The notes: generated by a model from the sequence alone, not told the origin. Shown: positions 1 to 11,520, numbered from the stretch's first letter. The stretch: DNA of 64,000 bases from Haemophilus parainfluenzae ATCC 33392 (GCF_031191205.1 NZ_CP133470.1:131501-195500); one strand, 5' to 3'. Translations and numbers: made by a program.

Positions 1-444
<444 letters not shown>

Positions 445-538
445 ATAAATTTCCTTATTTATTTTCCCCTCTTTAGCCAAGAGGAGGTAAAGGAGATTTT
501 AAAGAATCAATGCTGAATCAATAAATTCACCCTTCAAA

Positions 539-567
539 CTCCCTCTCAATAGAGAGGGAGAACTTTT
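539..567 (+). terminator. Probable terminator between trxB and cydD
   Basis: A 9-bp perfect stem (CTCCCTCTC / GAGAGGGAG) with an AATA loop is followed by AACTTTTT. It would end trxB transcripts. The rest of the 145-bp gap (445-589) is AT-rich, with a weaker CCTCTT/AAGAGG repeat near 467-485 and no gene. Confidence 0.6.
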
Positions 568-589
568 TAAATATTAACTCTACAAATCT

Positions 590-2350
590 ATGGACAAACT
601 TCGCCAAAAATATTTACAAAAATGGCTTCGTGCGCAGCAACAACCTGTTAAAAAATTAATGCGCACCAATATTGCCCTTGCCACACTTTCCTCCTTAATT
701 CTTGTGGCTCAAACCTATTTTCTTGCAACATTGCTCGACAAGCTCATTATGCAACATGTCAATCGTGCTGAACTGGTTCCCTATTTTATTGCATTAATCA
801 TTACTTTTGCTTTACGTGCGGTCATTTTATGGCTACGCGAAAAAATTGGCTTTAAAGCAGGTCGATTACTGCGCAATCATATGCGCCAAAAGATCTTAGA
901 CAAAATCCATCAAGTTGGTCCTGCAACCATCAATAATAAACCAGCCGGTAGTTGGGCAAGTATTATGCTTGAACAAGTGGAGAATCTGCATAATTTCTAT
1001 GCACGATTCTTACCACAACAAAGTTTGTCTGCCATTGTACCTATGGTGATTTTAATTGCTGTATTCCCACTCAACTGGGCTGCTGGGCTGATTTTGATGA
1101 TCACCGCACCACTTGTACCCATTTTTATGATTCTAGTAGGGATTGCGGCAGCAGATAGCAGCCAAAAAAATATGGCTACCCTTTCTCGCTTAAGTGCACA
1201 ATTCTTGGATCGCTTACGTGGTTTAGAAACCTTGCGTCTTTTCAACCGCACTTCAGAACAAACACAACATATTGAAAGCACAACGGAAGACTTCCGTGAA
1301 ACGACCATAGCTGTACTTAAAATGGCGTTTCTCTCTTCTGCCGTGTTAGAGTTTTTCACCTCCATTTCCATTGCTTTAATGGCAGTGTACTTTGGTTTTA
1401 GCTATTTAGGCCAAGTCGAATTTGGTACTTATGGCACCACGCTAACCTTATTTACCGGCTTTTTCTGCTTAATTCTAGCGCCAGAGTTTTATCAACCATT
1501 GCGTGATCTCGGGACTTACTATCACGATCGTGCAGCTGGTATTGGTGCAGCTGATGCCATTGTCGATTTCTTAGAAGCGGATTATTTAATTGCACATCAA
1601 GGCAATGAACAAATTCCAGCACAAAGTGCGGTCGAGATTCAGGCTGAAAATTTAGTGGCGCTTTCGCCACAAGGTCAACCATTAACGAAGCCTCTTTCAT
1701 TCCATATTCCGAAAGAAAGCCATATTGCACTTGTAGGTCAAAGTGGCGCAGGAAAAACCTCTTTAATCAATGTATTACTCGGTTTCTTGCCTTATGAAGG
1801 CAGCTTAAAAATTAACGGTGTGGAACTTAACCAAAGCCGTTTAAGCGACTGGCGCAAACAAATTGCTTGGGTCGGTCAAAACCCATTACTACTACAAGGT
1901 AGCATCAAAGAAAATCTACTTTTAGGTGATATTCAAGCAACTGATGAGCAAATTGAGCAAGCCTTGATTTCTGCGCAAGCAAAAGAATTTACCGATAAAT
2001 TAGGCTTGGATAGCGAAATTAAAGATGGTGGGATGGGTGTATCCGTAGGCCAAGCGCAACGCTTAGCTATCGCACGCGCTTTACTACGCAAAGGCAATTT
2101 ATTATTGCTCGATGAGCCAACAGCTAGCCTCGATGCCCAGTCTGAAAATCTGGTACTTGCTGCCCTTGCTGAAATGAGCCATAACCAAACCACCTTAATG
2201 ATCACACACCGCATTGAAGATCTAAAACAATGCGATAACATTTTAGTGATGCAAGAAGGTGAAATTGTTCAACAAGGCCATTTCAACCAATTAAAAGATC
2301 AAGGCTTCTTTGCCGAATTATTGGCTCAACGAAAAGAGGATATTCAATAA
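590..2350 (+). CDS. cydD: Heterodimeric thiol ABC exporter subunit CydD
   Basis: One half of the CydDC exporter, which moves cysteine and glutathione to the periplasm and is needed to assemble cytochrome bd. The 586-residue product has an N-terminal six-helix ABC exporter domain and a C-terminal ATPase. Walker A (GQSGAGKTS) is at about residue 382 and Walker B (LLLLDEPT) at about 505. The signature motif is the degenerate VSVGQAQR rather than LSGGQ. The start ATG follows a 3' trxB neighbourhood with no closer alternative. The stop shares a base with the cydC start (TAATG), which indicates translational coupling. Confidence 0.95.
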   Translation: MDKLRQKYLQKWLRAQQQPVKKLMRTNIALATLSSLILVAQTYFLATLLDKLIMQHVNRAELVPYFIALIITFALRAVILWLREKIGFKAGRLLRNHMRQKILDKIHQVGPATINNKPAGSWASIMLEQVENLHNFYARFLPQQSLSAIVPMVILIAVFPLNWAAGLILMITAPLVPIFMILVGIAAADSSQKNMATLSRLSAQFLDRLRGLETLRLFNRTSEQTQHIESTTEDFRETTIAVLKMAFLSSAVLEFFTSISIALMAVYFGFSYLGQVEFGTYGTTLTLFTGFFCLILAPEFYQPLRDLGTYYHDRAAGIGAADAIVDFLEADYLIAHQGNEQIPAQSAVEIQAENLVALSPQGQPLTKPLSFHIPKESHIALVGQSGAGKTSLINVLLGFLPYEGSLKINGVELNQSRLSDWRKQIAWVGQNPLLLQGSIKENLLLGDIQATDEQIEQALISAQAKEFTDKLGLDSEIKDGGMGVSVGQAQRLAIARALLRKGNLLLLDEPTASLDAQSENLVLAALAEMSHNQTTLMITHRIEDLKQCDNILVMQEGEIVQQGHFNQLKDQGFFAELLAQRKEDIQ

Positions 2351-4080
2351 TGCATGCTTTACTTCCCTTTTTACGTTTATTTAAATTCGCCAAGTTGCCT
2401 TTATTTTTAGGCTTAGTTTTGATGATTACAGGCCTTGCATCTAGCATAGGCTTGCTGACCACATCGGGTTGGTTTTTAGCCGCAACAGCTATTGCAGGTC
2501 TTGGCACGTTATTTAATTTCTTCTACCCTTCTGCTTCTGTACGTGGGCTTGCTATTAGCCGCACCCTTTTCCGCTATTTCGAAAAGTTGGTGACACACGA
2601 TGCCACTTTCCGCATTTTGGCTAAATTACGGGTACAAGTTTTTGAGAAGATTATTCCATTAAGTCCTGCTGTGTTAAATCGCTACCGTAACAGCGATTTA
2701 TTAAACCGCTTAGTGTCAGATGTAGATACACTCGATAGCCTTTATCTTCGCTTAATTGCGCCATTTATTACGGCTATTTTTGTGATTCTAGCTATGTGTA
2801 TTGGCCTAAGTTTCGTGAATGCTCCTTTAGCCTTAGGTCTAGGTGTGAGCCTGCTTATATTGGTATTGGTTATTCCAACCATTTTCTACCAACTGGGTAA
2901 AAAATTTGGTGACAAACTCGTGCATTCACGCGCACTTTATCGCACACAATTCTTAGAGTTTATTCAAGCTCAAGCAGAATTATTGCTCTTTAATGCTGAA
3001 GATAAATTGAAAGATAATATGGCTAAAACCGAAGCAAATTGGCAAGCAGATCAACAAAAAGAAGCCAATTTAAGCGGATTTTCAACCGCACTTTCACTCT
3101 TCTTAAATGGTTTGATTATTGCCGCAATGTTGTGGTTTAGCTCACAAGCTGAGTTTGGCGACGATGAATATCGTATGGCATTTATTGCGCTCTTCACTTT
3201 TGCGGCCTTAGCCTCATTTGAAATCTTAATGCCATTAGGCTCGGCATTCTTACATATCGGGCAAGTAATTGCGTCGGCTGAACGAGTGACAGATATTATC
3301 GAACAGCAACCATTAGTGACCTTTAATGGCAAAGCGGAGTTCGATCAAAACGCTACTACATTAATTGAAGCGAAAGATCTTTCTTTCACTTATCCTGAAC
3401 GTCAAAATCGTGCTTTAGAGAATTTGAATTTAACCATTCAAAAAGGCAAAAAAATCGCGATTTTAGGTAAAACAGGCAGCGGAAAATCCACGTTATTACA
3501 GCTTTTAGTGCGTAATTATGATGCCAATCAAGGAGAATTATTCCTTGCTGGCAAGCCAATAGCTGACTATGCAGAAGACACATTACGTAGCCAATTCTGC
3601 TTTTTAACACAACGTGTTCATGTATTTAGCGATACGCTTCGTCAAAATCTGCAATTCGCAAGTGCGGTCAATATTTCAGATGAAAAAATGATCGAGGTAT
3701 TAAATCAAGTGGGTTTAGGTAAATTGTTGGAACAAGAACAAGGCTTAGATATTTGGCTAGGTGATGGCGGCCGTCCGCTTTCTGGTGGAGAGCAACGTCG
3801 TTTGGGCTTAGCACGTATTTTGCTTAATGATGCGCCAATTTTATTATTAGATGAGCCAACTGAAGGTTTAGATCGCGAAACTGAACGCCAAATTCTGCGT
3901 TTAATTCTTGCACATGCTGAAAATAAAACCTTAATTATGGTGACTCACCGTTTAACGGCGATTGAGCAATTTGATGAGCTTTGTGTGATTGATGAAGCGA
4001 AACTAATTGAAAAAGGCACTTATACAGAATTATTACAATTAGAAAAAGGGTTCTTTAAACAATTAGTGGAGCGTGTGTAA
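2350..4080 (+). CDS. cydC: Heterodimeric thiol ABC exporter subunit CydC
   Basis: Partner subunit of CydD in the inner membrane. The 576-residue product has an exporter-type membrane domain (opening MHALLPFLRLFKFAK) and a canonical ATPase: Walker A GKTGSGKST at about residue 373, signature LSGGEQRR at about 477 and Walker B ILLLDEPT at about 497. The intact signature here, against the degenerate one in CydD, is the usual asymmetry of heterodimeric ABC exporters. The gene ends 21 bp before the convergent 4.5S RNA. Confidence 0.95.
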   Translation: MHALLPFLRLFKFAKLPLFLGLVLMITGLASSIGLLTTSGWFLAATAIAGLGTLFNFFYPSASVRGLAISRTLFRYFEKLVTHDATFRILAKLRVQVFEKIIPLSPAVLNRYRNSDLLNRLVSDVDTLDSLYLRLIAPFITAIFVILAMCIGLSFVNAPLALGLGVSLLILVLVIPTIFYQLGKKFGDKLVHSRALYRTQFLEFIQAQAELLLFNAEDKLKDNMAKTEANWQADQQKEANLSGFSTALSLFLNGLIIAAMLWFSSQAEFGDDEYRMAFIALFTFAALASFEILMPLGSAFLHIGQVIASAERVTDIIEQQPLVTFNGKAEFDQNATTLIEAKDLSFTYPERQNRALENLNLTIQKGKKIAILGKTGSGKSTLLQLLVRNYDANQGELFLAGKPIADYAEDTLRSQFCFLTQRVHVFSDTLRQNLQFASAVNISDEKMIEVLNQVGLGKLLEQEQGLDIWLGDGGRPLSGGEQRRLGLARILLNDAPILLLDEPTEGLDRETERQILRLILAHAENKTLIMVTHRLTAIEQFDELCVIDEAKLIEKGTYTELLQLEKGFFKQLVERV

Positions 4081-4101
4081 AATAAGGAAGGATAAGTTGG
4101 G

Positions 4102-4213
4102 TGGAAATCTTCCCAGCTTATTCTCGGCACACAGAAATTCCGACTTTGGCTGCTTTCTTCCGAACCTGACCGAGTAAACCGGACACCGTTGCGAGAGACC
4201 GAGAAGATTTCCA
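4102..4213 (-). ncRNA. ffs: Signal recognition particle 4.5S RNA
   Basis: Read on the minus strand, this stretch carries the SRP RNA domain IV core: GTCAGGTTCGG, then AAGAAAGCAGCCAAAG, the sequence recognised by Ffh. It folds as one long hairpin. The ends TGGAAATCTT and AAGATTTCCA are perfectly complementary and were used to set the boundaries, giving about 112 nt, the usual 4.5S size. The RNA works with Ffh to target membrane proteins. It lies convergent to cydC and divergent from nrdG. The exact 5' and 3' ends are uncertain by a few bases, and I saw no clear promoter. Confidence 0.93.
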
Positions 4214-4332
4214 TTGATATCGCAATGCGATTAGGTGGGCTATTATGCAAGAATTGGCCCTGTATTGCAAAGGTTAATTTATCAATTCAGTGAATTTGAC
4301 GAGAAAATCAACCGCACTTTTAAGGTAAAACC

Positions 4333-4800
4333 ATGAACTATCTCCAATACTACCCAACAGATGTTGTAAATGGCGAAGGCACCCGTTGTACCCTTTTCGT
4401 GAGCGGTTGTACGCATGGTTGTCGTGGTTGTTACAATCAAAAGAGCTGGTCTTTTGATAATGGCGTATTATTTGATGAGGCGATGGAACAACAAATCATC
4501 AATGATTTAAAGGATACGCGCATTAAACGTCAAGGGCTCACACTTTCTGGTGGGGATCCGATGCATCCACGTAATGTTGAAGCCTTACTTCCTTTTGTTC
4601 AACGTGTAAAAAAAGAATGTCCCGATAAGGACATTTGGGTATGGACGGGATATAAACTGGATGAACTTGATGATTATCAACGTCAAATGTTGCCTTATAT
4701 TGACGTACTCATTGATGGAAAATTTATACAAGAACAGGCTGACCCTAGCCTGGTTTGGAGAGGTTCAGCCAATCAAGTGATTTATCGTTTTAAGGTTTAA
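4333..4800 (+). CDS. nrdG: Anaerobic ribonucleotide reductase activating enzyme
   Basis: A radical-SAM enzyme that installs the glycyl radical on the anaerobic reductase NrdD, allowing dNTP synthesis without oxygen. The 155-residue product is full length for the family and has the iron-sulfur motif C26-x3-C30-x2-C33 (GCTHGCRGC), followed by the SGGDPMH segment of the SAM-binding fold. nrdD is not adjacent. An uptake sequence sits just upstream at about 4312. The last 4 bp overlap the convergent TatD-family gene. Confidence 0.94.
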   Translation: MNYLQYYPTDVVNGEGTRCTLFVSGCTHGCRGCYNQKSWSFDNGVLFDEAMEQQIINDLKDTRIKRQGLTLSGGDPMHPRNVEALLPFVQRVKKECPDKDIWVWTGYKLDELDDYQRQMLPYIDVLIDGKFIQEQADPSLVWRGSANQVIYRFKV

Positions 4801-5585
4801 CCGAATAAGGTTAAGCTATTCTGCCAAGCCGTTTCTTTAATTACTTCAGCATTTTCACTTCTTAAACTACATAAAGCGTCAAAGGTGTGAACTATCCGCT
4901 CTGGTCGATTAGGTTGCCCTTGAAAGCCAAACACCGGCATATCGGGAGTATCCGTTTCTAATACCAACGCCTCTAATGGCAACTTCGCAATCGCTTGACG
5001 CGTTTTATTCGCGCGTTCATAAGTAATGGTACCGCCTACGCCAATTTTATAGCCTAAATCCACAAATCGTTTTGCTTGATCATAACTTCCAGAAAAACCA
5101 TGCACGACACCACATTTAGGCAAATTGGCTTGTTTTAAAAAGCGGAAGAATTGCTCGTGGGATTTACGACTATGTAAATTGACCGACAGATTGTATTTCT
5201 TCGCTAAATAAAGCTGACTTTCTAAAAAGTGCTGTTGCTTTTGCCATAATTCATCAGTCAATAAATTAGGAATTGCACATTCTAAGCCTATTTCTGCTAC
5301 GGCTGTACAATTTTGATTACGAACAGATAATGCCGCATCCAATATCTCTAAATCATGCTCTTGATGCTCTTTGATATAAAGAGGATGCAACCCAAGCCCA
5401 CAATAAAGATGCTCAGGGAAAAGTGCGGTCATATTTTGGATCGTTTTAAAATCCGACTCTTTTACTGCCACAATCAAAATTTTCTGCACATCAGCTTGCT
5501 TAGCGTTATCCACGAGCTGAGCTAATGGCTCACCTGTGTCATGATGAAGATAATCAAGGTGGGTATGAGTATCGAAGAAAGGCAT
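4797..5585 (-). CDS. yjjV: TatD-family metal-dependent hydrolase (YjjV-like)
   Basis: A 262-residue TIM-barrel hydrolase of the TatD DNase superfamily. The N-terminal metal site is D-T-H7-T-H9, and the late motif VLETDTPDMP contributes the conserved acidic ligand. The sequence resembles E. coli YjjV more than TatD or YcfH. TatD-family members are metal-dependent nucleases, but the substrate of YjjV is not settled, so the assignment stays at family level. It converges on nrdG with a 4-bp overlap and ends without room for a separate terminator. Confidence 0.85.
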   Translation of the reverse strand: MPFFDTHTHLDYLHHDTGEPLAQLVDNAKQADVQKILIVAVKESDFKTIQNMTALFPEHLYCGLGLHPLYIKEHQEHDLEILDAALSVRNQNCTAVAEIGLECAIPNLLTDELWQKQQHFLESQLYLAKKYNLSVNLHSRKSHEQFFRFLKQANLPKCGVVHGFSGSYDQAKRFVDLGYKIGVGGTITYERANKTRQAIAKLPLEALVLETDTPDMPVFGFQGQPNRPERIVHTFDALCSLRSENAEVIKETAWQNSLTLFG

Positions 5586-5603
5586 TGCGTTATTTCACTT
5601 AAG

Positions 5604-5637
5604 AAAAAAAGGTGTGTAGATTGAGCATCCACACACC
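5604..5637 (-). terminator. Terminator of ppiB
   Basis: On the minus strand a GGTGTGT/ACACACC stem is followed by seven T residues. It sits between the ppiB stop and the yjjV start. Confidence 0.7.
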
Positions 5638-5644
5638 GAATTAA

Positions 5645-6154
5645 TTATTCGACAGAAACTGATGTGATCACAACATCTTCTGTCGGAACGTCTTGGTGGA
5701 AACCTTTATTACCGGTTTTTACTTTCTTAATTTTATCAACCACATCCATCCCTTCAACCACTTCACCGAATACGGCATAGCCCCATTCTTGCACAACTTC
5801 ACGACCGAACATCTCTTTTGAGCGGTAGTTTAAGAAGTTATTATCAGCCACGTTAATGAAGAATTGTGCCGTTGCAGAATGTGGATCAGAGGTACGCGCC
5901 ATGGCGATTGTGCCACGTTTATTGCTTAAACGATTGTTGGCTTCATTTTGGATCGGTGCATTTGTTGCTTTTTCACGCATTCCGCTTTCCATACCACCGC
6001 CTTGGATCATAAATCCATCAATAACACGATGGAAAATTGTGTTATTATAGAAACCGTTTTTACAATAATTTAAAAAGTTTTCTGCAGTGATTGGCGCTTT
6101 ATCAAAATCGAGTTTAATTTTAATATCGCCAAAATTTGTGTGTAATGTAACCAT
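5645..6154 (-). CDS. ppiB: Cytoplasmic peptidyl-prolyl cis-trans isomerase B
   Basis: Cyclophilin-type isomerase that speeds proline isomerisation during folding. The start at 6154 gives 169 residues beginning [15 protein letters not shown], matching the family N-terminus, and follows a good AGAGGAAAA ribosome site. An in-frame upstream methionine at 6217 would add 21 non-conserved residues and is rejected. Active-site segments [13 protein letters not shown] and AQFFIN are present. There is no signal peptide, so it is cytoplasmic. It is divergent from cysS, as in E. coli. Confidence 0.95.
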   Translation of the reverse strand: MVTLHTNFGDIKIKLDFDKAPITAENFLNYCKNGFYNNTIFHRVIDGFMIQGGGMESGMREKATNAPIQNEANNRLSNKRGTIAMARTSDPHSATAQFFINVADNNFLNYRSKEMFGREVVQEWGYAVFGEVVEGMDVVDKIKKVKTGNKGFHQDVPTEDVVITSVSVE

Positions 6155-6265
6155 GTTATTTTCCTCTTGAAAATTAAGGCGTTCATTATTCCACAAATGG
6201 CGAGAAAGTGCCACCATGAGCAGAAAAAGTGCGGTCGTTTTCCAACCAGTTTTAAGAGAAAAAAT

Positions 6266-7645
6266 ATGTTAAAGATCTTTAATACCCTCACTCGTGAAAA
6301 AGAAGTGTTCAAACCTATCCATGAAGGAAAAGTGGGTATGTATGTGTGCGGCGTGACCGTTTACGATTTATGCCATATTGGCCATGGCCGTACCTTTGTG
6401 TGTTTTGATGTGATTGCTCGCTACTTACGCTCTTTAGGCTACGATTTGACTTATGTGCGTAATATCACTGATGTAGACGATAAAATCATTAAGCGAGCAT
6501 TAGAAAACAAAGAAACCTGCGATCAACTTGTAGATCGTATGGTGCAAGAGATGTATAAAGATTTTGATGCACTTAATGTATTACGCCCTGATTTTGAACC
6601 TCGTGCGACGCATCATATTCCTGAAATTATTGAGATTGTGGAAAAACTGATTGCACGCGGTCATGCTTATGTTGCAAACAATGGCGACGTGATGTTTGAT
6701 GTGGAAAGCTTTAAGGAATACGGCAAATTATCACGCCAAGATCTCGACCAATTACAAGCCGGTGCACGTATTGAAATTAATGAAATCAAGAAAAATCCAA
6801 TGGATTTCGTGCTTTGGAAAATGTCAAAAGAAAACGAACCAAGCTGGCCATCGCCATGGGGCGCAGGTCGTCCAGGTTGGCACATTGAATGTTCGGCAAT
6901 GAACTGTAAACAACTTGGTGAGCATTTTGATATTCATGGTGGCGGTTCTGATTTAATGTTCCCACACCACGAAAATGAAATCGCCCAATCTTGCTGTGCT
7001 CATGGTGGCCAATATGTGAATTATTGGATCCATTCCGGCATGATCATGGTAGATAAAGAAAAAATGTCGAAATCCCTCAGCAACTTCTTTACCATTCGTG
7101 ATGTATTAAACCACTACAATGCAGAAGCGGTGCGTTATTTCTTACTAACGGCACACTATCGCAGCCAACTCAATTATAGTGAAGAAAACTTGAATTTAGC
7201 ACAAGGTGCATTAGAACGTTTGTACACCGCTTTACGTGGCACCGATCAAAGTGCGGTTGCTTTTGGCGGTGAAAATTTTGTGGAAGCCTTCCGTGAAGCC
7301 ATGGACGATGATTTCAATACGCCAAACGCTCTTTCTGTCTTATTTGAAATGGCGCGTGAAATCAATAAATTGAAAACTGAAGATGCAGAAAAAGCCAATG
7401 GTCTTGCTGCGCGTTTATGTGAGTTAGCGGGTATCTTAGGTTTACTTCAACAAGATCCAGAAAAATTCTTACAAGCTGGTTCTGACGATGATGAAGTCGC
7501 AAAAATTGAAGCGCTTATCAAACAACGAAACGAAGCCCGTGCCGCTAAAGATTGGACTGCTGCAGATGCGGCTCGTAATGAACTCACTGCAATGGGAATT
7601 GTGTTAGAAGACGGCCCTAACGGCACGACGTGGCGTAAACAATAA
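6266..7645 (+). CDS. cysS: Cysteinyl-tRNA synthetase
   Basis: Class I synthetase that charges tRNA-Cys. The start at 6266 gives 459 residues opening [19 protein letters not shown], matching the family, after a TAAGAGAA ribosome site; an upstream in-frame ATG at 6167 would overlap ppiB and add unconserved sequence. The HIGH motif is H37-I-G-H40, and KMSKS lies near residue 268. Zinc ligands include C28 and the conserved ECSAMN and HHENE segments. The C-terminal helical anticodon-binding domain is intact. Confidence 0.96.
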   Translation: MLKIFNTLTREKEVFKPIHEGKVGMYVCGVTVYDLCHIGHGRTFVCFDVIARYLRSLGYDLTYVRNITDVDDKIIKRALENKETCDQLVDRMVQEMYKDFDALNVLRPDFEPRATHHIPEIIEIVEKLIARGHAYVANNGDVMFDVESFKEYGKLSRQDLDQLQAGARIEINEIKKNPMDFVLWKMSKENEPSWPSPWGAGRPGWHIECSAMNCKQLGEHFDIHGGGSDLMFPHHENEIAQSCCAHGGQYVNYWIHSGMIMVDKEKMSKSLSNFFTIRDVLNHYNAEAVRYFLLTAHYRSQLNYSEENLNLAQGALERLYTALRGTDQSAVAFGGENFVEAFREAMDDDFNTPNALSVLFEMAREINKLKTEDAEKANGLAARLCELAGILGLLQQDPEKFLQAGSDDDEVAKIEALIKQRNEARAAKDWTAADAARNELTAMGIVLEDGPNGTTWRKQ

Positions 7646-7660
7646 TCTCACTTTGATACA

Positions 7661-7690
7661 AAAACTGCGGTCAAATTGACCGCAGTTTTT
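7661..7690. terminator. Hairpin terminator made of a near-uptake-sequence pair
   Basis: The arms AAAACTGCGGTCAA and TTGACCGCAGTTTT form a 14-bp perfect stem with T-rich flanks. Both arms differ from the uptake core AAGTGCGGT at the same position. It ends cysS on the plus strand and the split MXKDX gene on the minus strand. Confidence 0.85.
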
Positions 7691-7852
7691 CTTTTAAGAA
7701 GAAAGTATTACATTTTCGGGGCTTCCATTTTTTTGCTTTTTTCTTCATTTCTTTTACTTTCATTTCATCAGATTTCATTTCTTCTGACTTCATATTATCC
7801 ATTTTCATATCCTGAGATTTCATCATGCTATCAGACTTCATACTATCTGATG

Positions 7853-7886
7853 CCATTTTACGGTATTATGTAGCAGTTGCATAAAG
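7853..7886. repeat. Left target duplication and left inverted end of the hvf element
   Basis: CCATTTTA at 7853-7860 is the target duplication. The inverted repeat at 7861-7886 starts CGGTATTATGTAGCAGTTGC and matches the right end at 25 of 26 positions. Confidence 0.9.
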
Positions 7887-8029
7887 TCCGAAAATTGACT
7901 AATTTACCGCATAAATTTGAATGCCTTTCCGAATGAAAATTGTGAAAGGCATTTCTTTTACCTCAAATTCTAACTTTAACCTCGCAATTTTTCACATCAA
8001 TTTTCCATTTTTTCAAACTCAAGGTGTAG

Positions 8030-8297
<268 letters not shown>

Positions 8298-8403
8298 CAT
8301 TAATCAGTAAAAGATAAAAGGACGAAGATTATTAGAATCTTTGCCCTTAATGTTATCTGCATTTTTACAAAAAATAATATTTTCAATTTTTTGAAAAAAA
8401 AAG

Positions 8404-8433
8404 TGTAAGAAAAAAGGCTTATCTCCGACTAAT
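8404..8433 (+). promoter_or_regulatory. Putative ECF-sigma promoter of the doxX-hvfABC operon
   Basis: TGTAAG (8404-8409), a 16-bp spacer and CGACTAAT (8426-8433) resemble the -35/-10 pair of ECF promoters. Nearly the same pair (TGTAAG, 15 bp, CGTCTAAT) lies upstream of the MXKDX gene next to the ECF sigma gene. It is about 80 bp before the doxX start. This is inferred from two matching sites only. Confidence 0.6.
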
Positions 8434-8509
8434 AGAATAACAAGGAAGCATTTCCTACCATAATGAACTAAATAATTTCATAAAATAGCTAATCAATCAG
8501 AGGAAAAAA

Positions 8510-8965
8510 ATGAAAGATTGTAAGATGCAAGGTATCAGCAGCGGCGTGAGTTTATTGATTTTACGCTTTTTTCTTGCGTGGGAATTTTTAGAGGCAGGGT
8601 TAGAAAAATGGAATGGTCAAAATTGGTTTACTGAAATACAAGATCGTTTTCCTTTTCCATTTAATCTTATTCCAGCCGATATTAATTGGCACGTTGCAAT
8701 GGGATCTGAATTAATTTTCCCATTCTTGCTGATATTTGGGGTGCTAACACGTTTTAGTGCATTAAGTTTAACGATTTTAATCTCTGTCGCGTGGTATAGC
8801 ATTCACGCCGATTCAGGTTATAACGTTTGTGATAATGGTTATAAATTACCCTTAATTTATGTGGTAACTTTATTAATCTTAATTACGCAGGGAGCAGGGA
8901 AACTCTCTTTAGACACGCTTATTAAGAAGGTTTATCCAACTAAAAGCTGGTTGAAATTCCTCTAA
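8510..8965 (+). CDS. DoxX-family membrane protein
   Basis: A 151-residue integral membrane protein with about four hydrophobic helices. It has the DoxX-like opening (LLILRFFLAWEFLEAGLEKW) and a conserved polar loop between helices (VAMGSELIFPFLLIFGVLTRFSA). DoxX proteins are common companions of DUF692/bufferin operons, where they may serve the maturation or redox state of the product; the function here is inference. Start is supported by AGAGGAAAAAA before the ATG. It is the first gene of the cargo operon, 32 bp before hvfA. Confidence 0.82.
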   Translation: MKDCKMQGISSGVSLLILRFFLAWEFLEAGLEKWNGQNWFTEIQDRFPFPFNLIPADINWHVAMGSELIFPFLLIFGVLTRFSALSLTILISVAWYSIHADSGYNVCDNGYKLPLIYVVTLLILITQGAGKLSLDTLIKKVYPTKSWLKFL

Positions 8966-8997
8966 CTATATTCAATATCAAATTCTAGGAGATTTAA

Positions 8998-9285
8998 ATG
9001 AAAAAATTATCCACTTTAGCCGCATTAGCAGGAGCATTAACGATGACAGTAGCTACTGTTGCACACGCTGAGCCAAAATCAAGCAGTACAGATAAAGCTG
9101 CAACACCTTGTGTAGGTGATAAATGTGTGAAAACAAAAGCTGCAGAAGGTAAATGCGGAGAAGGCAAATGTGGTGCAAACGAAACGAAAGCCGCAGAAGG
9201 TAAATGTGGTGAAGGTAAATGTGGTGCGAGCAAACCAAAAGCTGCAGAAGGTAAATGTGGTGAAGGTAAATGTGGCTCTAAATAA
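8998..9285 (+). CDS. hvfA: HvfA-like copper-binding RiPP precursor (bufferin family)
   Basis: A 95-residue secreted precursor with a 24-residue signal peptide (MKKLSTLAALAGALTMTVAT, then VAHA). The mature part has six EGKCG motifs arranged as three 51-bp DNA repeats (9136-9186, 9187-9237, 9238-9282), plus two cysteines in CVGDKC. In the non-typeable H. influenzae HvfABC system, as I know it, EGKCG cysteines are converted by the DUF692 enzyme to oxazolone/thioamide groups that bind copper. The next genes encode that enzyme and its partner, so the assignment is strong. The repeat number could vary by recombination. Confidence 0.92.
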   Translation: MKKLSTLAALAGALTMTVATVAHAEPKSSSTDKAATPCVGDKCVKTKAAEGKCGEGKCGANETKAAEGKCGEGKCGASKPKAAEGKCGEGKCGSK

Positions 9286-9312
9286 TCGTATTTTAATCTA
9301 GATGCCATACAT

Positions 9313-9340
9313 AACACTGGTGTAAATTTACACCAGTGTT
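9313..9340. promoter_or_regulatory. 28-bp perfect palindrome between hvfA and hvfB
   Basis: AACACTGGTGTAAA is followed directly by its reverse complement. It lies 27 bp after the hvfA stop and 22 bp before the hvfB start. There is no strong T-run, so a partial attenuator or an mRNA-stabilising or processing hairpin is more likely than a full terminator. This would favour precursor over enzyme synthesis. Confidence 0.65.
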
Positions 9341-9362
9341 GTATTAAAAGGAGTAAATAATT

Positions 9363-10272
9363 ATGTTACAAGGTGCAGGATTAGGATATCGTCGAGATTT
9401 AGCTGATGATTTTTTAAATTTATCATCAAATAATGCGATTCAGTTTATGGAAGTTGCTCCAGAAAATTGGGTAAAAATGGGAGGAGCTGCTCGTTATAGA
9501 TTTGATCAAGCCGCTGAAAGATATCCACTTGCGGTACACGGACTATCACTTTCATTAGGCGGGCAAGCACCACTTGATCGCGAGTTATTAAAAAATACTA
9601 AAGCATTAATGACTCAATATAATTCGACATTTTTTTCTGAACATTTGAGTTATTGTGAATGTGAAGGGCATTTATATGATTTATTACCTATGCCATTTAC
9701 TGAAGAAGCTGTAAAACACGTAGCACAGAGAATCCGCTATGTGCAAGATTTTTTAGAATTACAAATTTCATTAGAAAACACCTCTTATTATTTACACTCT
9801 CCCACCAGCACAATGAATGAAGTAGAATTTTTAAATGCTATTGCACAGGAAGCGGATTGTGGTATTCATTTAGATGTGAATAATATTTATGTAAATGGCG
9901 TCAATCACGGTTTACTTGATCCTTATGTTTTTTTAGATCAAGTAGATGTGAAACGTGTCAATTACATTCATATAGCAGGACACGACGAAGAACATTCTGC
10001 CGCACAAGTTGTAGAGGATTTAGAAGGGGAATCATTTAATAAAATAAAAGGGGCATATCGCTATTTACCAGAGTTATTAATTGATACGCACGGTGAGGCA
10101 GTAAAAGGTACTGTGTGGGATTTATTAGAATATGCCTATCAACGACTACCCGTCATTCCGCCAACATTATTAGAGCGTGATTTCAATTTCCCTCCATTTG
10201 CAGAACTTTATTCTGAAGTTGAACATATTGCACAACTACAGCAAAAATATGCTCAAAAAGAGGTAATATCCT

Positions 10273-10283
<11 letters not shown>
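9363..10283 (+). CDS. hvfB: DUF692 (MNIO) RiPP-modifying iron enzyme HvfB
   Basis: A 306-residue member of the multinuclear non-heme iron oxidative enzymes, related to MbnB of methanobactin synthesis. Family hallmarks are [14 protein letters not shown] at the start, [34 protein letters not shown], and HIAGHDE near the C-terminus, which supply the His/Asp/Glu metal ligands of the TIM barrel. It is predicted to modify the cysteines of HvfA in the cytoplasm. AAAGGAG precedes the ATG. Its end overlaps hvfC by 11 bp. Confidence 0.93.
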
Positions 10284-11214
<931 letters not shown>

Positions 11215-11270
11215 CATCCCTATTGAGTTAAAATTTCAATAGGAATTTTAAGGTTTTTAATCAGTTAAAC

Positions 11271-11304
11271 CTTTGTGCAACTGCTACATAATACCGCCAT
11301 TTTA
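11271..11304. repeat. Right inverted end of the hvf element and right target duplication
   Basis: The inverted repeat at 11271-11296 ends GCAACTGCTACATAATACCG, mirror of the left end. CCATTTTA at 11297-11304 duplicates the left target. Confidence 0.9.
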
Positions 11305-11520
11305 TCATTTTGCATCGGCATCGACTCTTTGGTCATAGGCATGGGAGCTTTTGTCATTGACATCTCATTGGATTTCATATCTATCGCATAAAGACTGGTT
11401 GCAAAGAAAAGTGCAGCAATAGCAGTAAAGGTTGTTTTTACAGTAATATTTTTCATTTTGAATCTTCCTTAATTTGTGAATAATTAGCGTGATCTAGAAA
11501 GGTCTTTTCCTTTCATTATC

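Noticed and set aside
4020..4250. Small minus-strand protein of 76 residues
   Set aside because: It is a chance frame across the 4.5S RNA gene.
8994..9317. Repetitive 107-residue minus-strand frame
   Set aside because: It is the antisense of the hvfA repeats.
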